From NCBI RefSeq assembly GCF_004322755.1, contig NZ_CP036401.1:6448001-6512000 (forward strand): DNA of 64,000 nt. The letters run 5' to 3'. A program made the translations under genes and the position numbers. The notes below the pieces were generated by a model, which was not told the origin of the DNA, ran no database searches, and worked only from the letters and a program-made list of their open reading frames with translations. This DNA comes from Pseudoduganella albidiflava. Its GTDB lineage: Bacteria > Pseudomonadota > Gammaproteobacteria > Burkholderiales > Burkholderiaceae_D. Of the stretch, positions 1 through 8,897 are shown piece after piece (the first letter of the stretch is position 1; every line of letters starts with the position of its first letter).

Positions 1-291
1 GGAATCGAATTCCAGGGTCAGCGAGGTGTTGCCCTGCGTGCTGGTGGACGTGATCAGCGTGAGGCCGGGAATCGTGGAGAACTGCTTTTCCAGCGGCAGC
101 GCGACGGACGACGCCATGGTGTCCGGGCTGGCGCCGGCCAGGTCGGCCGACACGTTGATGATCGGCGTGTTATAGCTGGGCAGCGCCGCGACGGGGATGT
201 ACAGGTAGGCCAGCACGCCCGCCAGGATCAGCGACAGCGACAGCAGCACTACCATCACGGGACGCCGGATCGAGAGCTCGGAAAGGTTCAT
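1..291 (-). CDS. RND efflux transporter permease, N-terminal fragment (runs off the window)
   Basis: Only the first 97 residues are inside the window; the gene continues past base 1. They begin MNLSELSIRRPVMVVLLSLS and continue into a first membrane helix and the periplasmic stretch with PSYNTPIINVSADLAGASPD. This is the typical start of an MdtB/MdtC-like HAE-1 RND pump, a proton-driven inner-membrane exporter. The ATG overlaps the stop of the upstream adaptor gene by 4 bases (ATGA), so the two are translationally coupled. The exact substrate class cannot be read from this fragment. Confidence 0.9.
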   Translation of the reverse strand, partial: MNLSELSIRRPVMVVLLSLSLILAGVLAYLYIPVAALPSYNTPIINVSADLAGASPDTMASSVALPLEKQFSTIPGLTLITSTSTQGNTSLTLEFDS

Positions 292-1505
292 TCGACGCCA
301 CCCTTGTCGTGACCACTGCGTTTGCCCTGCTCGGCCAGGCGCGCTTCGGGCACCCGCGCTTCGGCCACCCGCACCTTGCCGCCCGGGCGCAGGTTCTGCT
401 TGCCTTCGACGATGACTTTTTCATTGCCGGCCAGGCCGCGCACGGCGGCATCGGTGCCGAACGCGTGCACGCGCTCGACATTCGCCACCCTGGCCGTGCT
501 GTCCGGCCCCACGGTGTAGACGAAGGTGCCGCGGGTGTTCGTGATGATCGCGTTCTGCGGCACCACCAGCGCATCGCGCAGCGTCTGCACGGTGACTTCG
601 GTGTTCACGTACTGGCCCGGCCACAGCCGGGTGTCGCGGTTGGCGAACTGCGCCTTCACGCGGATCACGCCCGCCTGCGGGTCGACGGTATTGTCGATGA
701 ACGACAGGCGGCCCTCGATCGGGGTCTTGGAATCGCGGTGGAACACCTGCACCGGCACCGTGCCGGCCCGCTGCGCGTCGAGCAGCGCGGCCAGGCTGGT
801 TTCCGGCACCGTGAAGGCGACGTTGATCGGGTCGAGCTGGGTAATCGTCGTCAGCGAGGTGGACAGCTGGACCAGGCTGCCCGGATAGACGTTGATGCCG
901 CCCACCCGGCCCGACATCGGCGCGCGGATCGCCGTGTAGCTCTGGCCCACCTGGATCGCGCGGGCCGCGGCGATATTGGCTTCCATCTCGGCGCGGGCGG
1001 CATCGACCTGGCTCTTCAGCGTATCCACGGCGCCCTGGGCGATGAACTTCTGCCGCAGCAGTTCCATGCTGCGCTGGTATTGCCGCTCCAGGTCGGCCAG
1101 GTTGGCGCGGTCGCGCGCCACTTCGGCCTGGGCCTTCTGCAGGTTGGCCGATTCGCTGCGGCTGTCCAGCGAGAACATCAGCTGGCCTTCCTTGACGAAA
1201 TCGCCTTCCTTCACATGCACCTTGACGATCGTGCTGGTGGTCTGGGGATGCAGGTCCACCGTGCTGATGGGGCTCACGGTGCCGTTCGCCTGCAGCACGA
1301 CCGGCACGTCCTGCCGCTTCGGCGCGACGATGTTGACGGTGGTCGGGCCCTGGCCCCGCTCCTGGCCTCCCCCCTGCCCCTTCTCCTGGCCGCGGCCGCC
1401 GGCGGCGGCATGCTGCCCTTCCTGCGGCGCCCGCGCGACGTGCCAGGCGCCGGCGCCAGCGACGATGGCGGCAGCAACCAGTACTCCCAAGGTGGTCTTT
1501 TTCAT
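288..1505 (-). CDS. RND efflux periplasmic adaptor (membrane fusion protein, MdtA-like)
   Basis: 405 residues. An N-terminal signal or anchor (residues 1-26) is followed by an unusual Gly/Gln/Glu/Lys-rich linker (about 30-52). Next come a biotinyl-lipoyl half (VKVHVKEGDFVKEGQLMFSL), an alpha-helical hairpin (about 115-185), the second lipoyl half (YTAIRAPMSGRVGGI) and a C-terminal beta-barrel. The protein should join the RND pump encoded next to an outer-membrane channel; no TolC-like gene is visible here. It lies downstream of a response regulator and kinase on the same strand, which suggests control by them. The Shine-Dalgarno before the ATG is weak. Confidence 0.93.
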   Translation of the reverse strand: MKKTTLGVLVAAAIVAGAGAWHVARAPQEGQHAAAGGRGQEKGQGGGQERGQGPTTVNIVAPKRQDVPVVLQANGTVSPISTVDLHPQTTSTIVKVHVKEGDFVKEGQLMFSLDSRSESANLQKAQAEVARDRANLADLERQYQRSMELLRQKFIAQGAVDTLKSQVDAARAEMEANIAAARAIQVGQSYTAIRAPMSGRVGGINVYPGSLVQLSTSLTTITQLDPINVAFTVPETSLAALLDAQRAGTVPVQVFHRDSKTPIEGRLSFIDNTVDPQAGVIRVKAQFANRDTRLWPGQYVNTEVTVQTLRDALVVPQNAIITNTRGTFVYTVGPDSTARVANVERVHAFGTDAAVRGLAGNEKVIVEGKQNLRPGGKVRVAEARVPEARLAEQGKRSGHDKGGVE

Positions 1506-1607
1506 TTTTTATACTTGCTGGATGATGATGATTGGATTATTTCCCTGCGGAACTAATCGGACATTGTCGCATCGAACTGCTACCGCGTCGTTACGTGCAG
1601 GCCATTG

Positions 1608-1633
1608 CCTGCCGCGTTGACCTGCCGCGTTGA
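1608..1633. repeat. Tandem 13-bp direct repeat, two copies, beside a 7-bp hairpin
   Basis: CCTGCCGCGTTGA occurs at 1608-1620 and again at 1621-1633. It is followed by a hairpin CCGGCCG-GTT-CGGCCGG at 1634-1650, directly against the stop codon of the kinase gene. There is no T-tract on the minus strand, so this is not a typical intrinsic terminator. The 145-base gap 1506-1650 between kinase and adaptor holds nothing else I recognise. Confidence 0.6.
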
Positions 1634-1650
1634 CCGGCCGGTTCGGCCGG

Positions 1651-3015
1651 CTATTTCCCGGCATAGAACTCGGGCAAGGTCAGCACCGCTTCCAGGCCGC
1701 CGGCATCGCCGTTGGCCAGGCTCAGCGTGGCGCCGTGCTGTTCGGCGATATTGCGGGCGATCGTCAGGCCCAGGCCCGTGCCGCCGGATTCGCGCGAGCG
1801 TGACGTTTCTACCCGGTAGAACGGTTCGAACACGCGCGCCAGCTGGTCTTGCGGAATGCCCGGTCCTTCGTCGCGGATGCGGATGCGGGCCGCGCCGGCC
1901 AGCCGCTCGACCGTCACGTGGGCTTTCTGGCCATACTTGACGGCGTTGTCGATCAGGTTGACGAGGCAGCGCTGCACGTCCAGCGGCCGGCCCAGCAGCG
2001 CCATGCCTGCCCTGCCTTTCAGTTCGACCGGCTGGCCGGCGTCGATGGCATCGGCGCACACGCTGTCCAGCAGCGAGTCGAGATCCAGCTTCTGCATCGT
2101 GCCGGTGGTATCCATGCTGCGCGCCAGGTCGAGGCCCTCGCGGATCATCTGCTGCATCGCCGACAGGTCGCCGATCAGCTTGTTCTGCAAGTCGGCATCG
2201 CTGACCTTTTCCAGGCGCAGGCGCATCCGCGTCAGCGGCGTCTGCAGGTCGTGCGTGATCGCCGCCAGCATTTCGGTGCGCTGGATGATGTGCTGGCGGA
2301 TGCGGCCCTGCATCGCGTTGAACGCGGCGCTCGCCTGGCGGATTTCCGCCGCGCCGACCAGTTCCAGCGGCGGCTTGTTGATATCGTTGCCCAGGTCCTT
2401 GGCCGCCTGGGCCAGCTGCTTGACGGGCCGCACCGCCATCCGCGTGACGAAGTAAGCAAGGATCGCGATGCACAGCAGGAACGGCACGAAGACGGCGTAT
2501 TCGTTGTGGCCGGTGGGGATCGAGCCGCGCGGCGGCAGTACCGAGAGCTTCAAGACTTGCCCATCCGTCATCACCACCTTGACGGACTCGCAGGTGCCGC
2601 GCCACGGGCCGGGGCCGAACAGCGTCATCGTGCTGGTGCGCTGGTCGCACTGCGGCGGTTTTTCGGCCATCGCGATCACCTGGAAATCGCGCGGCAGGCG
2701 CTGCGCCAGCGCCGCGGAGAACTCGGTGGCGGGATGCAGCGTGAGGTCGTTGTCGTTGGCGATTTCCAGCCGCATGCTGCTCTTGCTGGACACGGCCAGG
2801 TATTGCGCGCGCGATTCCGGGCGCACCACATCGGTGGTTTCGATGATCTGCTCGGCGCGTTCCAGCGAATGGTAATTCCGGTAACGTTCCAGCGTGCGCT
2901 GGCGTTCGTTGATGGCCAGCCACTGCGTGAGCGCGGCCGAGGCCACGATGCCGACCATCAGCGCGAGGAAGACGCGCCCGGTCATCGAATTGACGAAATT
3001 CTTCAGTGTGCCCAC
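1651..3015 (-). CDS. Sensor histidine kinase (HAMP, HisKA, HATPase; OmpR-partner type)
   Basis: 454 residues. A first membrane helix (about 12-33) is followed by a periplasmic sensor region to about 165 and a second helix (FVPFLLCIAILAYFV). A HAMP segment comes next, then the H-box ITHDLQTPLTRMR with His near residue 254. The ATP-binding domain shows the N-box (NLIDNAVKYG), G1 (RDEGPGIP) and G2 (GTGLGLTIA). It starts 15 bases after the response regulator stop, so the pair is co-transcribed. The start codon read here is GTG without a clear ribosome site; an ATG 11 codons downstream is an alternative. Its downstream neighbours are RND efflux genes, its likely targets. Confidence 0.92.
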   Translation of the reverse strand: MGTLKNFVNSMTGRVFLALMVGIVASAALTQWLAINERQRTLERYRNYHSLERAEQIIETTDVVRPESRAQYLAVSSKSSMRLEIANDNDLTLHPATEFSAALAQRLPRDFQVIAMAEKPPQCDQRTSTMTLFGPGPWRGTCESVKVVMTDGQVLKLSVLPPRGSIPTGHNEYAVFVPFLLCIAILAYFVTRMAVRPVKQLAQAAKDLGNDINKPPLELVGAAEIRQASAAFNAMQGRIRQHIIQRTEMLAAITHDLQTPLTRMRLRLEKVSDADLQNKLIGDLSAMQQMIREGLDLARSMDTTGTMQKLDLDSLLDSVCADAIDAGQPVELKGRAGMALLGRPLDVQRCLVNLIDNAVKYGQKAHVTVERLAGAARIRIRDEGPGIPQDQLARVFEPFYRVETSRSRESGGTGLGLTIARNIAEQHGATLSLANGDAGGLEAVLTLPEFYAGK

Positions 3016-3030
3016 GTCAATGCGGCCCGC

Positions 3031-3756
3031 TCACGCGCGCGGCTCGACCGACACGGTGCCGGCCAGCACATAGCCACCGTTGCGGACGGTCTTGATGATC
3101 TGCGGCACGCGCGCATCTTCGCCCAGCTTTTGCCGCAAGCGGCTGATCTGGATGTCGATCGAACGGTCGAACGGGTCGGCATCGCGGCCCTGGGTCAGGT
3201 TCAGCAGCTGGTCGCGGTTCAGCACGCGGTTCGGGTGTTCCAGGAACACCTTCAGCAGCCGGAACTCGGCGCCGGACAGCATGATCACCACGCCATCGGG
3301 ATTGAGCAGGTGGCGCGCGGTGAGGTCGAGCGTCCAGTTCGAGAAGCGGATCTGCGACGTCTTGTCCATGCCGCCGGACGGCATCGCGTTACTGCGCCGC
3401 AGCACGCTGCGGATGCGCGCCAGCAGTTCGCGCGGCTCGAAAGGCTTCGGCAGGTAATCGTCGGCGCCCATCTCGAGGCCGAGGATGCGGTCCAGCGGTT
3501 CGCTGCGCGCGGTCAGCATGATCACGGGCAGGTTCGAATGCGCGCGCAGCTTGCGGCACAGCGTGAGGCCATCCTCGCCCGGCATGTTCAGGTCCAGCAC
3601 GATCAGGTCGGGCTTGGTCTCGTCGAGCAGCTTCCACATGGCGGTGCCGTCCGCCGCGCCATGAGTACTGTAGCCGTTGGTCTCCAGGTAATCCGCCAGC
3701 AGCGTGCGGATATCGCGATCGTCGTCGACGATCAAAATGCTAGGTGTGGGTTCCAT
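3031..3756 (-). CDS. OmpR/PhoB-family response regulator
   Basis: 241 residues from the ATG giving MEPTPSILIVDDDRDIR. The receiver domain (1-120) has the acidic cluster D11-D13, phospho-acceptor D55 (LIVLDLNMPGEDG) and a conserved KPFEPRELLARI lysine. A C-terminal winged helix (about 145-235) ends in RSIDIQISRLRQKLGED and the beta-hairpin TVRNGGYVLAG. The frame stays open upstream to 4053, but nothing there resembles this family. GGAGG touches the ATG with no spacer, which is unusual; the start is chosen on homology. It should control its own operon and the divergent Spy-like gene. Confidence 0.93.
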   Translation of the reverse strand: MEPTPSILIVDDDRDIRTLLADYLETNGYSTHGAADGTAMWKLLDETKPDLIVLDLNMPGEDGLTLCRKLRAHSNLPVIMLTARSEPLDRILGLEMGADDYLPKPFEPRELLARIRSVLRRSNAMPSGGMDKTSQIRFSNWTLDLTARHLLNPDGVVIMLSGAEFRLLKVFLEHPNRVLNRDQLLNLTQGRDADPFDRSIDIQISRLRQKLGEDARVPQIIKTVRNGGYVLAGTVSVEPRA

Positions 3757-3799
3757 CCTCCAATTATCGCCACTTCGGCAGGCGAAGACCAACGGCGGT

Positions 3800-3852
3800 T
3801 TGTATCGTCTTGTATATGGCTGGCCGGTTTGCAAGGAAACAATCGGATACAA
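3800..3852. promoter_or_regulatory. Candidate response-regulator operator between regulator and spy-like gene
   Basis: The 196-base divergent gap (3757-3952) contains TTGTATC at 3800-3806 and TTGTATA at 3810-3816. These are direct repeats with a 10-bp period, the arrangement used by OmpR-family dimers. An inverted copy, GATACAA, sits at 3846-3852. Seeing the repeats is direct; assigning them to the adjacent regulator is inference. Confidence 0.5.
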
Positions 3853-3952
3853 AAAGCGGCGGCCGGGACACTTCATGGAAACACTGCGTTGAGAAACTGT
3901 TTTCCGTGCAGTGCTGTGAGCACATCCGAATTCACCCCCTGAAGGATTTAAA

Positions 3953-4414
3953 ATGAATATCCTGCGTAAAAGTATTATCGTCGGCCTGACGATGCTCAGT
4001 ATCGGTTCCGCTGCAATGGCTGCCCCGGCCCAGGAAACGCCGCAACAGCGCACTTATGCGGAAACCCGGTTCGATCCGGTAAAACGCGCCGAACGGATTG
4101 AAAAGCGCCAGCAGAAATTGCACGAGGCGTTGAAATTGACGAGGAACCAGGAAGCGGCCTGGGCTACCTATCTTGCCGCCATTGCGCCGCGCCAGGATAT
4201 TGCCCGGGCAGACCGCGCATCGTTCAAGGAATTGAATGCGACGCAGCGGGCGGAGAAACGCCTGGAATTCTCGAAGGCACGCGTGGCGCACCAGGAAACC
4301 CGGCTGGCGGCATTGAAGACTTTCTATGCGGCGCTGACGCCGGTCCAGCAGAAGGTGTTCGACGAGCATTCGCTGCGTGGCAAGCGCAAGGGACACCAGC
4401 ACCGTCACGGTTGA
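3953..4414 (+). CDS. Spy/CpxP-family periplasmic protein (LTxxQ motif)
   Basis: 153 residues. A cleavable signal peptide (about 1-23, ending SAAMAA) precedes a highly charged helical protein with one clear LTxxQ motif (LTPVQQKVFDE, near residue 130) and a His/Lys-rich tail. The family covers Spy, CpxP and ZraP: periplasmic chaperones or stress-sensor modulators induced by envelope damage. The ribosome site GAAGGA lies 6 bases before the ATG. It is divergent from an OmpR-type regulator with shared operator-like repeats, which suggests regulation by that two-component system. Which member of the family it matches functionally cannot be told. Confidence 0.8.
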   Translation: MNILRKSIIVGLTMLSIGSAAMAAPAQETPQQRTYAETRFDPVKRAERIEKRQQKLHEALKLTRNQEAAWATYLAAIAPRQDIARADRASFKELNATQRAEKRLEFSKARVAHQETRLAALKTFYAALTPVQQKVFDEHSLRGKRKGHQHRHG

Positions 4415-4561
4415 GCCTCCGGTCGTAAGTTGTGACAAGGGCGGCGCTGCCGCCCATTTTTGGGGCCGCTTCATGCCAGAATCCTGCGTGAACGTGCCAG
4501 ATATTGGCGCGCAAAGACACGAAGCGGTCCGATTGGGCTCGTTCTCGACGGCTGCGGGGCG

Positions 4562-4587
4562 AAAAAAAAGCGCCACGCGGGCGCTTT
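4562..4587 (-). terminator. Intrinsic terminator of dsbD
   Basis: Stem AAAGCGCC (4567-4574), loop ACGCG, stem GGCGCTTT (4580-4587). On the minus strand it is followed by eight T residues (bases 4569-4562). It lies 18 bases beyond the dsbD stop. Confidence 0.85.
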
Positions 4588-4605
4588 CGGGGTTGGCTCG
4601 TTACG

Positions 4606-6429
4606 TCAGTTCAGCCGGCTCAACGATACCTCGAAGGTCGCGGCATCCTGGAAACCGATGACACGGCTGCCGGCGATTTCGCGGCCATTGCGGTCGAAAA
4701 AGATAATCCCCGGCGGGCCGAATAAATTGAAGCGTTTCAGCAGCGCCTTGTCGTCGTCGTTATTCGCGGTGACATCGACCTGCAGCCAGATCGTATTGCC
4801 GAGTTTCTGCTGCACCGCGGGTTTGCTGAACGTCAGTTTCTCCATTTCCTTGCAAGCCACGCACCAGTCGGCGTAAAAATCCAGCATCACCGTCTTGCCG
4901 CCGGTATCGGCCAGAATACGATCCAGCTCGGCCACGTTTTTGATCCGCTTGAATGGCAATTCATCGGCGGCGCCTTCGCGCAAATGCGCCAGCGGTGCCA
5001 AGGGATCGCGCCCGCCAGTGCCCACGCCGATCATCTGGACAATACCAAAGCCGATGAACAACGCGGCGATGGCTTGCGCCGGCCAGCCTTTATGATGCCG
5101 CAGTAAATAAATGCCATAGGCAATACCCAGCACTGTCCACCCGGCCATCTGTACTGTTGCCGGTAATACGGGCGATACCAGCCACCATGCCATAGCCAGC
5201 AGCAACACGCCAAAGAAGCGCTTGACCGCATCCATCCACGCGCCCGCTTTCGGCAACAGGGCGCCGGCCGAAACACCGGCCAATATCAGCGGAACGCTCA
5301 TGCCGGCCGCCATCGAAAACAGCGCGGTGCCGCCCATCACCACGTCGCGTGTCTGGCTGATATACACGAGCGCGCCGGCCAGCGGCGCCGCCACGCAGGG
5401 GCCGACGATCAGGGCCGAGATGGCGCCCATGACAAACACGCCCGCGAGCTTGCCGCGCGACTGGCGGCCCGACGCGGCGGCAAGCCGGGTCTGGAGCGCA
5501 GCGGGAACCTGCAGTTCGTACACGCCGAACATCGACAGCGCGAACAGGACCAGCAGCATGCCGAAGCCGCCCAGCACCCAGGGATTCTGCAGCGCGGCGG
5601 CCAGGCCTTCGCCCGCCAGCCCGGCGGCGACACCCAGCGCGGTGTAGACGATCGCCATGCCCAGCGAATAACTCAGCGACAACGCCAGCCCGCGTGCACG
5701 GCCGGCCCCTTTGCCTTCGCCGATGACGATCGACGACAGGATCGGCACCATCGGCAGCACGCAGGGCGTGAACGCCAGGCCCAGCCCGAGCAGCAGGAAC
5801 AGCGGCACGATGACGGTCATGCGGCCGCCCTGCAACGCGCGTTCGATGCGGCCCAGCTCGCTTTGAGGGGGCGGCGCACCCGCTGGAACGCCGCCTGGTT
5901 CGCCCTGCGCGGTGGCTGCCGGCGGTGTGTCGCCAGGTGCATCCATCATCGCGTCGCCCGGGCGGCTCATTGCGGGCAGGCCGAAAGCCCCGGCTGCGGA
6001 CGCCGGACCGCCTGCCGGCGACAACTGCGCCGTGGCATCCTGCGGCGAATAGCACAGGCCCTTGTCGGAACAGCCCTGGCCGGTGGCGGTCAGCGTGAAC
6101 GGGCCGGCCGCCTCGACCGGCACGCGGATCGTCACGCGCTGGCGGTAGGTTTCCACGTCCTTGTTGAAGGTTTCATCGAACTTGACCTTGCCGGGCGGGA
6201 TCCGCGGCGTGCCGAGCTGCGCGCCAGCCGCCCTGAACTTGAACTGCTCGCGGTACATGTAGTACCCCTCGGCGATGCGCCAGGTGGCTTCGATGGTCTG
6301 CGCATCGGCCATGCGGGCGGAAAACTGGAAGGCGACGTGCGGCGGCAGGAACTCTTCCTCGGCGCGGGCGGGTGCCAGCAGCGACAGGAAGGCGGCGAAC
6401 AGGATCAGGAGGCGGGGAAGGAAAGACAT
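4606..6429 (-). CDS. dsbD: Thiol:disulfide interchange protein DsbD (protein-disulfide reductase)
   Basis: 607 residues from MSFLPRLLILF, chosen because it opens a clean signal peptide ending in APARA; an in-frame ATG at 6453 and the open frame to 6510 are alternatives. The N-terminal alpha domain carries the cysteine pair in GCSDKGLCYSP (near 118). A central eight-helix membrane domain has a redox cysteine in FTPCVLPM (near 218) and its partner in GPCVAAPL. A C-terminal thioredoxin domain holds the CxxC in DWCVACKEM (near 520). DsbD passes electrons from cytoplasmic thioredoxin to periplasmic reductants for disulfide isomerisation and cytochrome c maturation. All six catalytic cysteines are present. 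Confidence 0.97.
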   Translation of the reverse strand: MSFLPRLLILFAAFLSLLAPARAEEEFLPPHVAFQFSARMADAQTIEATWRIAEGYYMYREQFKFRAAGAQLGTPRIPPGKVKFDETFNKDVETYRQRVTIRVPVEAAGPFTLTATGQGCSDKGLCYSPQDATAQLSPAGGPASAAGAFGLPAMSRPGDAMMDAPGDTPPAATAQGEPGGVPAGAPPPQSELGRIERALQGGRMTVIVPLFLLLGLGLAFTPCVLPMVPILSSIVIGEGKGAGRARGLALSLSYSLGMAIVYTALGVAAGLAGEGLAAALQNPWVLGGFGMLLVLFALSMFGVYELQVPAALQTRLAAASGRQSRGKLAGVFVMGAISALIVGPCVAAPLAGALVYISQTRDVVMGGTALFSMAAGMSVPLILAGVSAGALLPKAGAWMDAVKRFFGVLLLAMAWWLVSPVLPATVQMAGWTVLGIAYGIYLLRHHKGWPAQAIAALFIGFGIVQMIGVGTGGRDPLAPLAHLREGAADELPFKRIKNVAELDRILADTGGKTVMLDFYADWCVACKEMEKLTFSKPAVQQKLGNTIWLQVDVTANNDDDKALLKRFNLFGPPGIIFFDRNGREIAGSRVIGFQDAATFEVSLSRLN

Positions 6430-6496
6430 ACGGCGACTCGGCGGGGGAACCATGCGATGGTATATCGAAACGCGCGAATGAGGCGTTGCGGAAAAG

Positions 6497-6522
6497 AAAA
6501 AGCCGGGCAAGCCCGGCTTTTT
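6497..6522 (-). terminator. Intrinsic terminator of the alpha operon (after rplQ)
   Basis: Near-perfect hairpin AAAAAGCCGGG (6497-6507) / CCCGGCTTTTT (6512-6522) with a 4-base loop. T-runs on both sides make it functional in either direction. It lies 16 bases past the rplQ stop and closes the ribosomal block before dsbD. Confidence 0.9.
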
Positions 6523-6538
6523 CAGGTAACGGCTGAGA

Positions 6539-6937
6539 TTACTCTTCAGCGGTCGGTGCTGCTTCGATGTCGCTTGGTTCCGGACGGTCCAGCAGTTCGA
6601 CGTAAGCCATCGGTGCGTTGTCGCCGACGCGGAAGCCCATCTTCAGGATGCGCAGGTAGCCGCCGTTGCGGGTAGCGTAGCGCGGGCCCAGTTCAGCGAA
6701 CAGCTTCTGGACGATTTCGCGGTCGCGCAGGCGGGCGAATGCCAGGCGCTTGTTGGCCAGCGTGTCGGTCTTGCCCAGGGTCAGGATCGGCTCGACGACG
6801 CGACGCAGTTCCTTGGCTTTCGGCACAGTGGTCTTGATCGCTTCGTGACGCAGCAGCGAAACAGTCATGTTGCGCAGCATTGCCAGACGGTGGGACGAGG
6901 TACGGTTCAGTTTACGGAGGCCGTGACGGTGACGCAT
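6539..6937 (-). CDS. rplQ: 50S ribosomal protein L17
   Basis: 132 residues starting [17 protein letters not shown], the invariant L17 start; the frame extends upstream to 7051 but the ribosome site AAGGAAG 6 bases before this ATG decides the start. The C-terminal tail after the conserved [16 protein letters not shown] is short and acidic. L17 sits near the peptide exit tunnel of the large subunit. It is the last gene of the alpha operon, but a 245-base gap separates it from rpoA, longer than in Escherichia coli. Confidence 0.97.
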   Translation of the reverse strand: MRHRHGLRKLNRTSSHRLAMLRNMTVSLLRHEAIKTTVPKAKELRRVVEPILTLGKTDTLANKRLAFARLRDREIVQKLFAELGPRYATRNGGYLRILKMGFRVGDNAPMAYVELLDRPEPSDIEAAPTAEE

Positions 6938-7182
6938 GGTACTTCCTTTCGAGGTGTTTAATTCCGGACTCTTCGATCGCCAATGGCGCGGGTCGGTTAA
7001 TAAGGTTAAAAGCGCCCGGGCAATATGCTCGGACGGGTAAAACAATTGCAACTGAAGGGTGGCGAGAAACCGTAGCGAGCAGGGCTCAGTTCCGGCTAAG
7101 AAACGCAGCCGTACTCACGTACGGCGAGTATCGCAGGCCGGAAATGTGCCCGCGCAGTAGGTTTATCGCCGCCCCACCAGAA
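6938..7182. other. rpoA-rplQ spacer with a 7-bp hairpin
   Basis: This 245-base spacer has no reading frame of merit. It contains a perfect hairpin GCCGTAC-TCAC-GTACGGC at 7108-7125 without a T-tract. It may be an RNA-processing or mRNA-stabilising element; I do not recognise it as a known family. Confidence 0.4.
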
Positions 7183-8160
7183 TTACTTCTCCAGGCCTGC
7201 TGGCGGCCAGTTTTCCAGCTTCATGCCGAGGGTCAGGCCGCGCGATGCCAGCACTTCCTTGATCTCGTTCAGCGACTTGCGGCCCAGGTTCGGCGTCTTC
7301 AGCAGTTCGTTTTCCGAACGCTGGATCAGGTCGCCGATGTAGTAGATGTTCTCGGCCTTCAGGCAGTTCGCCGAACGGACGGTCAGTTCCAGGTCGTCGA
7401 CCGGACGCAGCAGGATCGGATCGACCAGCGGAGCACGCGACGGTGCTTCGGCGGTGGCTTCCGTGCCTTCCAGCGCGGCGAACACGTTCAGCTGGTCGAC
7501 CAGCACGCGTGCCGACTGGCGGATCGCTTCTTCCGGCGTGATCACGCCGTTGGTTTCGATGTTGATGATCAGCTTGTCCAGGTCGGTACGCTGCTCGACA
7601 CGGGCCGATTCCACGGCATACGACACGCGGCGCACCGGCGAGAACGAAGCGTCCAGGATGATGCGGCCGATCGTCTTGTTGGTGTCTTCCGACAGGCGGC
7701 GCACGTTACCCGGCACATAGCCACGGCCTTTTTCGACCTTGATCTGCATGTCCAGCTTGCCACCGGCGGTCAGGTGAGCGATCACGTGATCCGGGTTGAT
7801 CAGTTCCACGTCGTGCGGCAGGTCGATATCCGAGGCCAGCACGGCGCCTTCGCCTTCCTTCTTCAGGGTCAGCGTGACGGAATCGCGGTTGTGGACCTTG
7901 AAGACCACGCCCTTCAGGTTCAGCAGCAGGTCGACCACGTCTTCCTGCACGCCATCCAGCGACGAGTACTCGTGCACGACGCCGGCGATGGTGACTTCGG
8001 TCGGCGCGTAGCCGATCATCGACGACAGCAGCACGCGACGCAGGGCGTTGCCCAGCGTGTGGCCGTAGCCGCGCTCGAATGGCTCCATCACGACTTTTGC
8101 GTGACCGGCGCCCAGCGCTTCGACGTCGATGATACGTGGCTTCAACAAACTGTTTTGCAT
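7183..8160 (-). CDS. rpoA: DNA-directed RNA polymerase alpha subunit
   Basis: 325 residues. The N-terminal assembly domain (about 1-235) opens [17 protein letters not shown] and has the dimerisation signature [18 protein letters not shown] linker leads to the C-terminal domain (about 250-320) with [20 protein letters not shown] and [20 protein letters not shown]. These contain the arginine and lysine surfaces that bind UP elements and activators. It ends in the usual ENWPPA. Alpha forms the scaffold on which beta and beta-prime assemble. An intrinsic terminator-like hairpin lies between rpsD and this gene. Confidence 0.98.
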   Translation of the reverse strand: MQNSLLKPRIIDVEALGAGHAKVVMEPFERGYGHTLGNALRRVLLSSMIGYAPTEVTIAGVVHEYSSLDGVQEDVVDLLLNLKGVVFKVHNRDSVTLTLKKEGEGAVLASDIDLPHDVELINPDHVIAHLTAGGKLDMQIKVEKGRGYVPGNVRRLSEDTNKTIGRIILDASFSPVRRVSYAVESARVEQRTDLDKLIINIETNGVITPEEAIRQSARVLVDQLNVFAALEGTEATAEAPSRAPLVDPILLRPVDDLELTVRSANCLKAENIYYIGDLIQRSENELLKTPNLGRKSLNEIKEVLASRGLTLGMKLENWPPAGLEK

Positions 8161-8218
8161 TGAAATGTCCTTTTCATTACCCTCGGCTCGTTACACCGAT
8201 AAGGCTGATGGCATTAGT

Positions 8219-8243
8219 GAAAAAGCCCACTCGGTGAGTGGGC
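8219..8243 (-). terminator. Terminator or attenuator between rpsD and rpoA
   Basis: Stem GCCCACTC (8225-8232), loop GGT, stem GAGTGGGC (8236-8243), followed on the minus strand by five T residues. Its position inside the alpha operon means it must be partial, or rpoA must have its own promoter. Confidence 0.65.
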
Positions 8244-8273
8244 AGGTGATTCTGTGCTTGCTACGAACCGCGA

Positions 8274-8897
8274 TTAACGCGAATACAGTTCGACGATCAG
8301 CGATTCGTTGACGTCGGCAGCGATTTCGCTACGTTCCGGGAACGACTTGAAGGTGCCTTCCATTTTCTTGGAATCGACCGACACCCATGCCGGCATGCCG
8401 ACTTGTTCTGCCAGCGACAGCGCTTCCAGGATACGGGTCTGCTTCTTGGCCTTTTCGCGCACGGCGATCACGTCGCCCACTTTCACGTTGTACGAAGCGA
8501 TGTTCACGACATTGCCGTTCACGGTGAAAGCCTTGTGCGAGACCAGCTGGCGTGCTTCAGCGCGGGTCGAGCCGAAGCCCATGCGGTAAGCAACGTTGTC
8601 CAGGCGGGTTTCCAGCAGGGACAGCAGCGTTTCGCCGGTGTTGCCCTTGCGGCGGTCGGCTTCGGCGAAGTAGCGGCGGAACTGGCGTTCCAGCACGCCG
8701 TACATACGCTTGACCTTCTGCTTTTCGCGCAGCTGGTTGCCGTAGTCGGAGGTGCGGGCACCCGACTTGACGCCGTGCTGGCCTGGCTTGATGTCCAGCT
8801 TGCACTTGGAATCCAGCGAGCGGCGGGCGCTCTTCAGGAACAGGTCAGTGCCTTCACGGCGGGAGAGTTTTGCTTTTGGTCCGATATAACGTGCCAC
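8274..8897 (-). CDS. rpsD: 30S ribosomal protein S4
   Basis: 207 residues, the usual length. It opens [20 protein letters not shown] and carries the S4 RNA-binding domain at about 97-160 ([34 protein letters not shown]). S4 nucleates assembly of the 16S 5' domain and, in enterobacteria, represses the alpha operon. The start is confirmed by AAGGAAA upstream. A 236-base leader with inverted repeats separates it from rpsK. Confidence 0.98.
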   Translation of the reverse strand: MARYIGPKAKLSRREGTDLFLKSARRSLDSKCKLDIKPGQHGVKSGARTSDYGNQLREKQKVKRMYGVLERQFRRYFAEADRRKGNTGETLLSLLETRLDNVAYRMGFGSTRAEARQLVSHKAFTVNGNVVNIASYNVKVGDVIAVREKAKKQTRILEALSLAEQVGMPAWVSVDSKKMEGTFKSFPERSEIAADVNESLIVELYSR

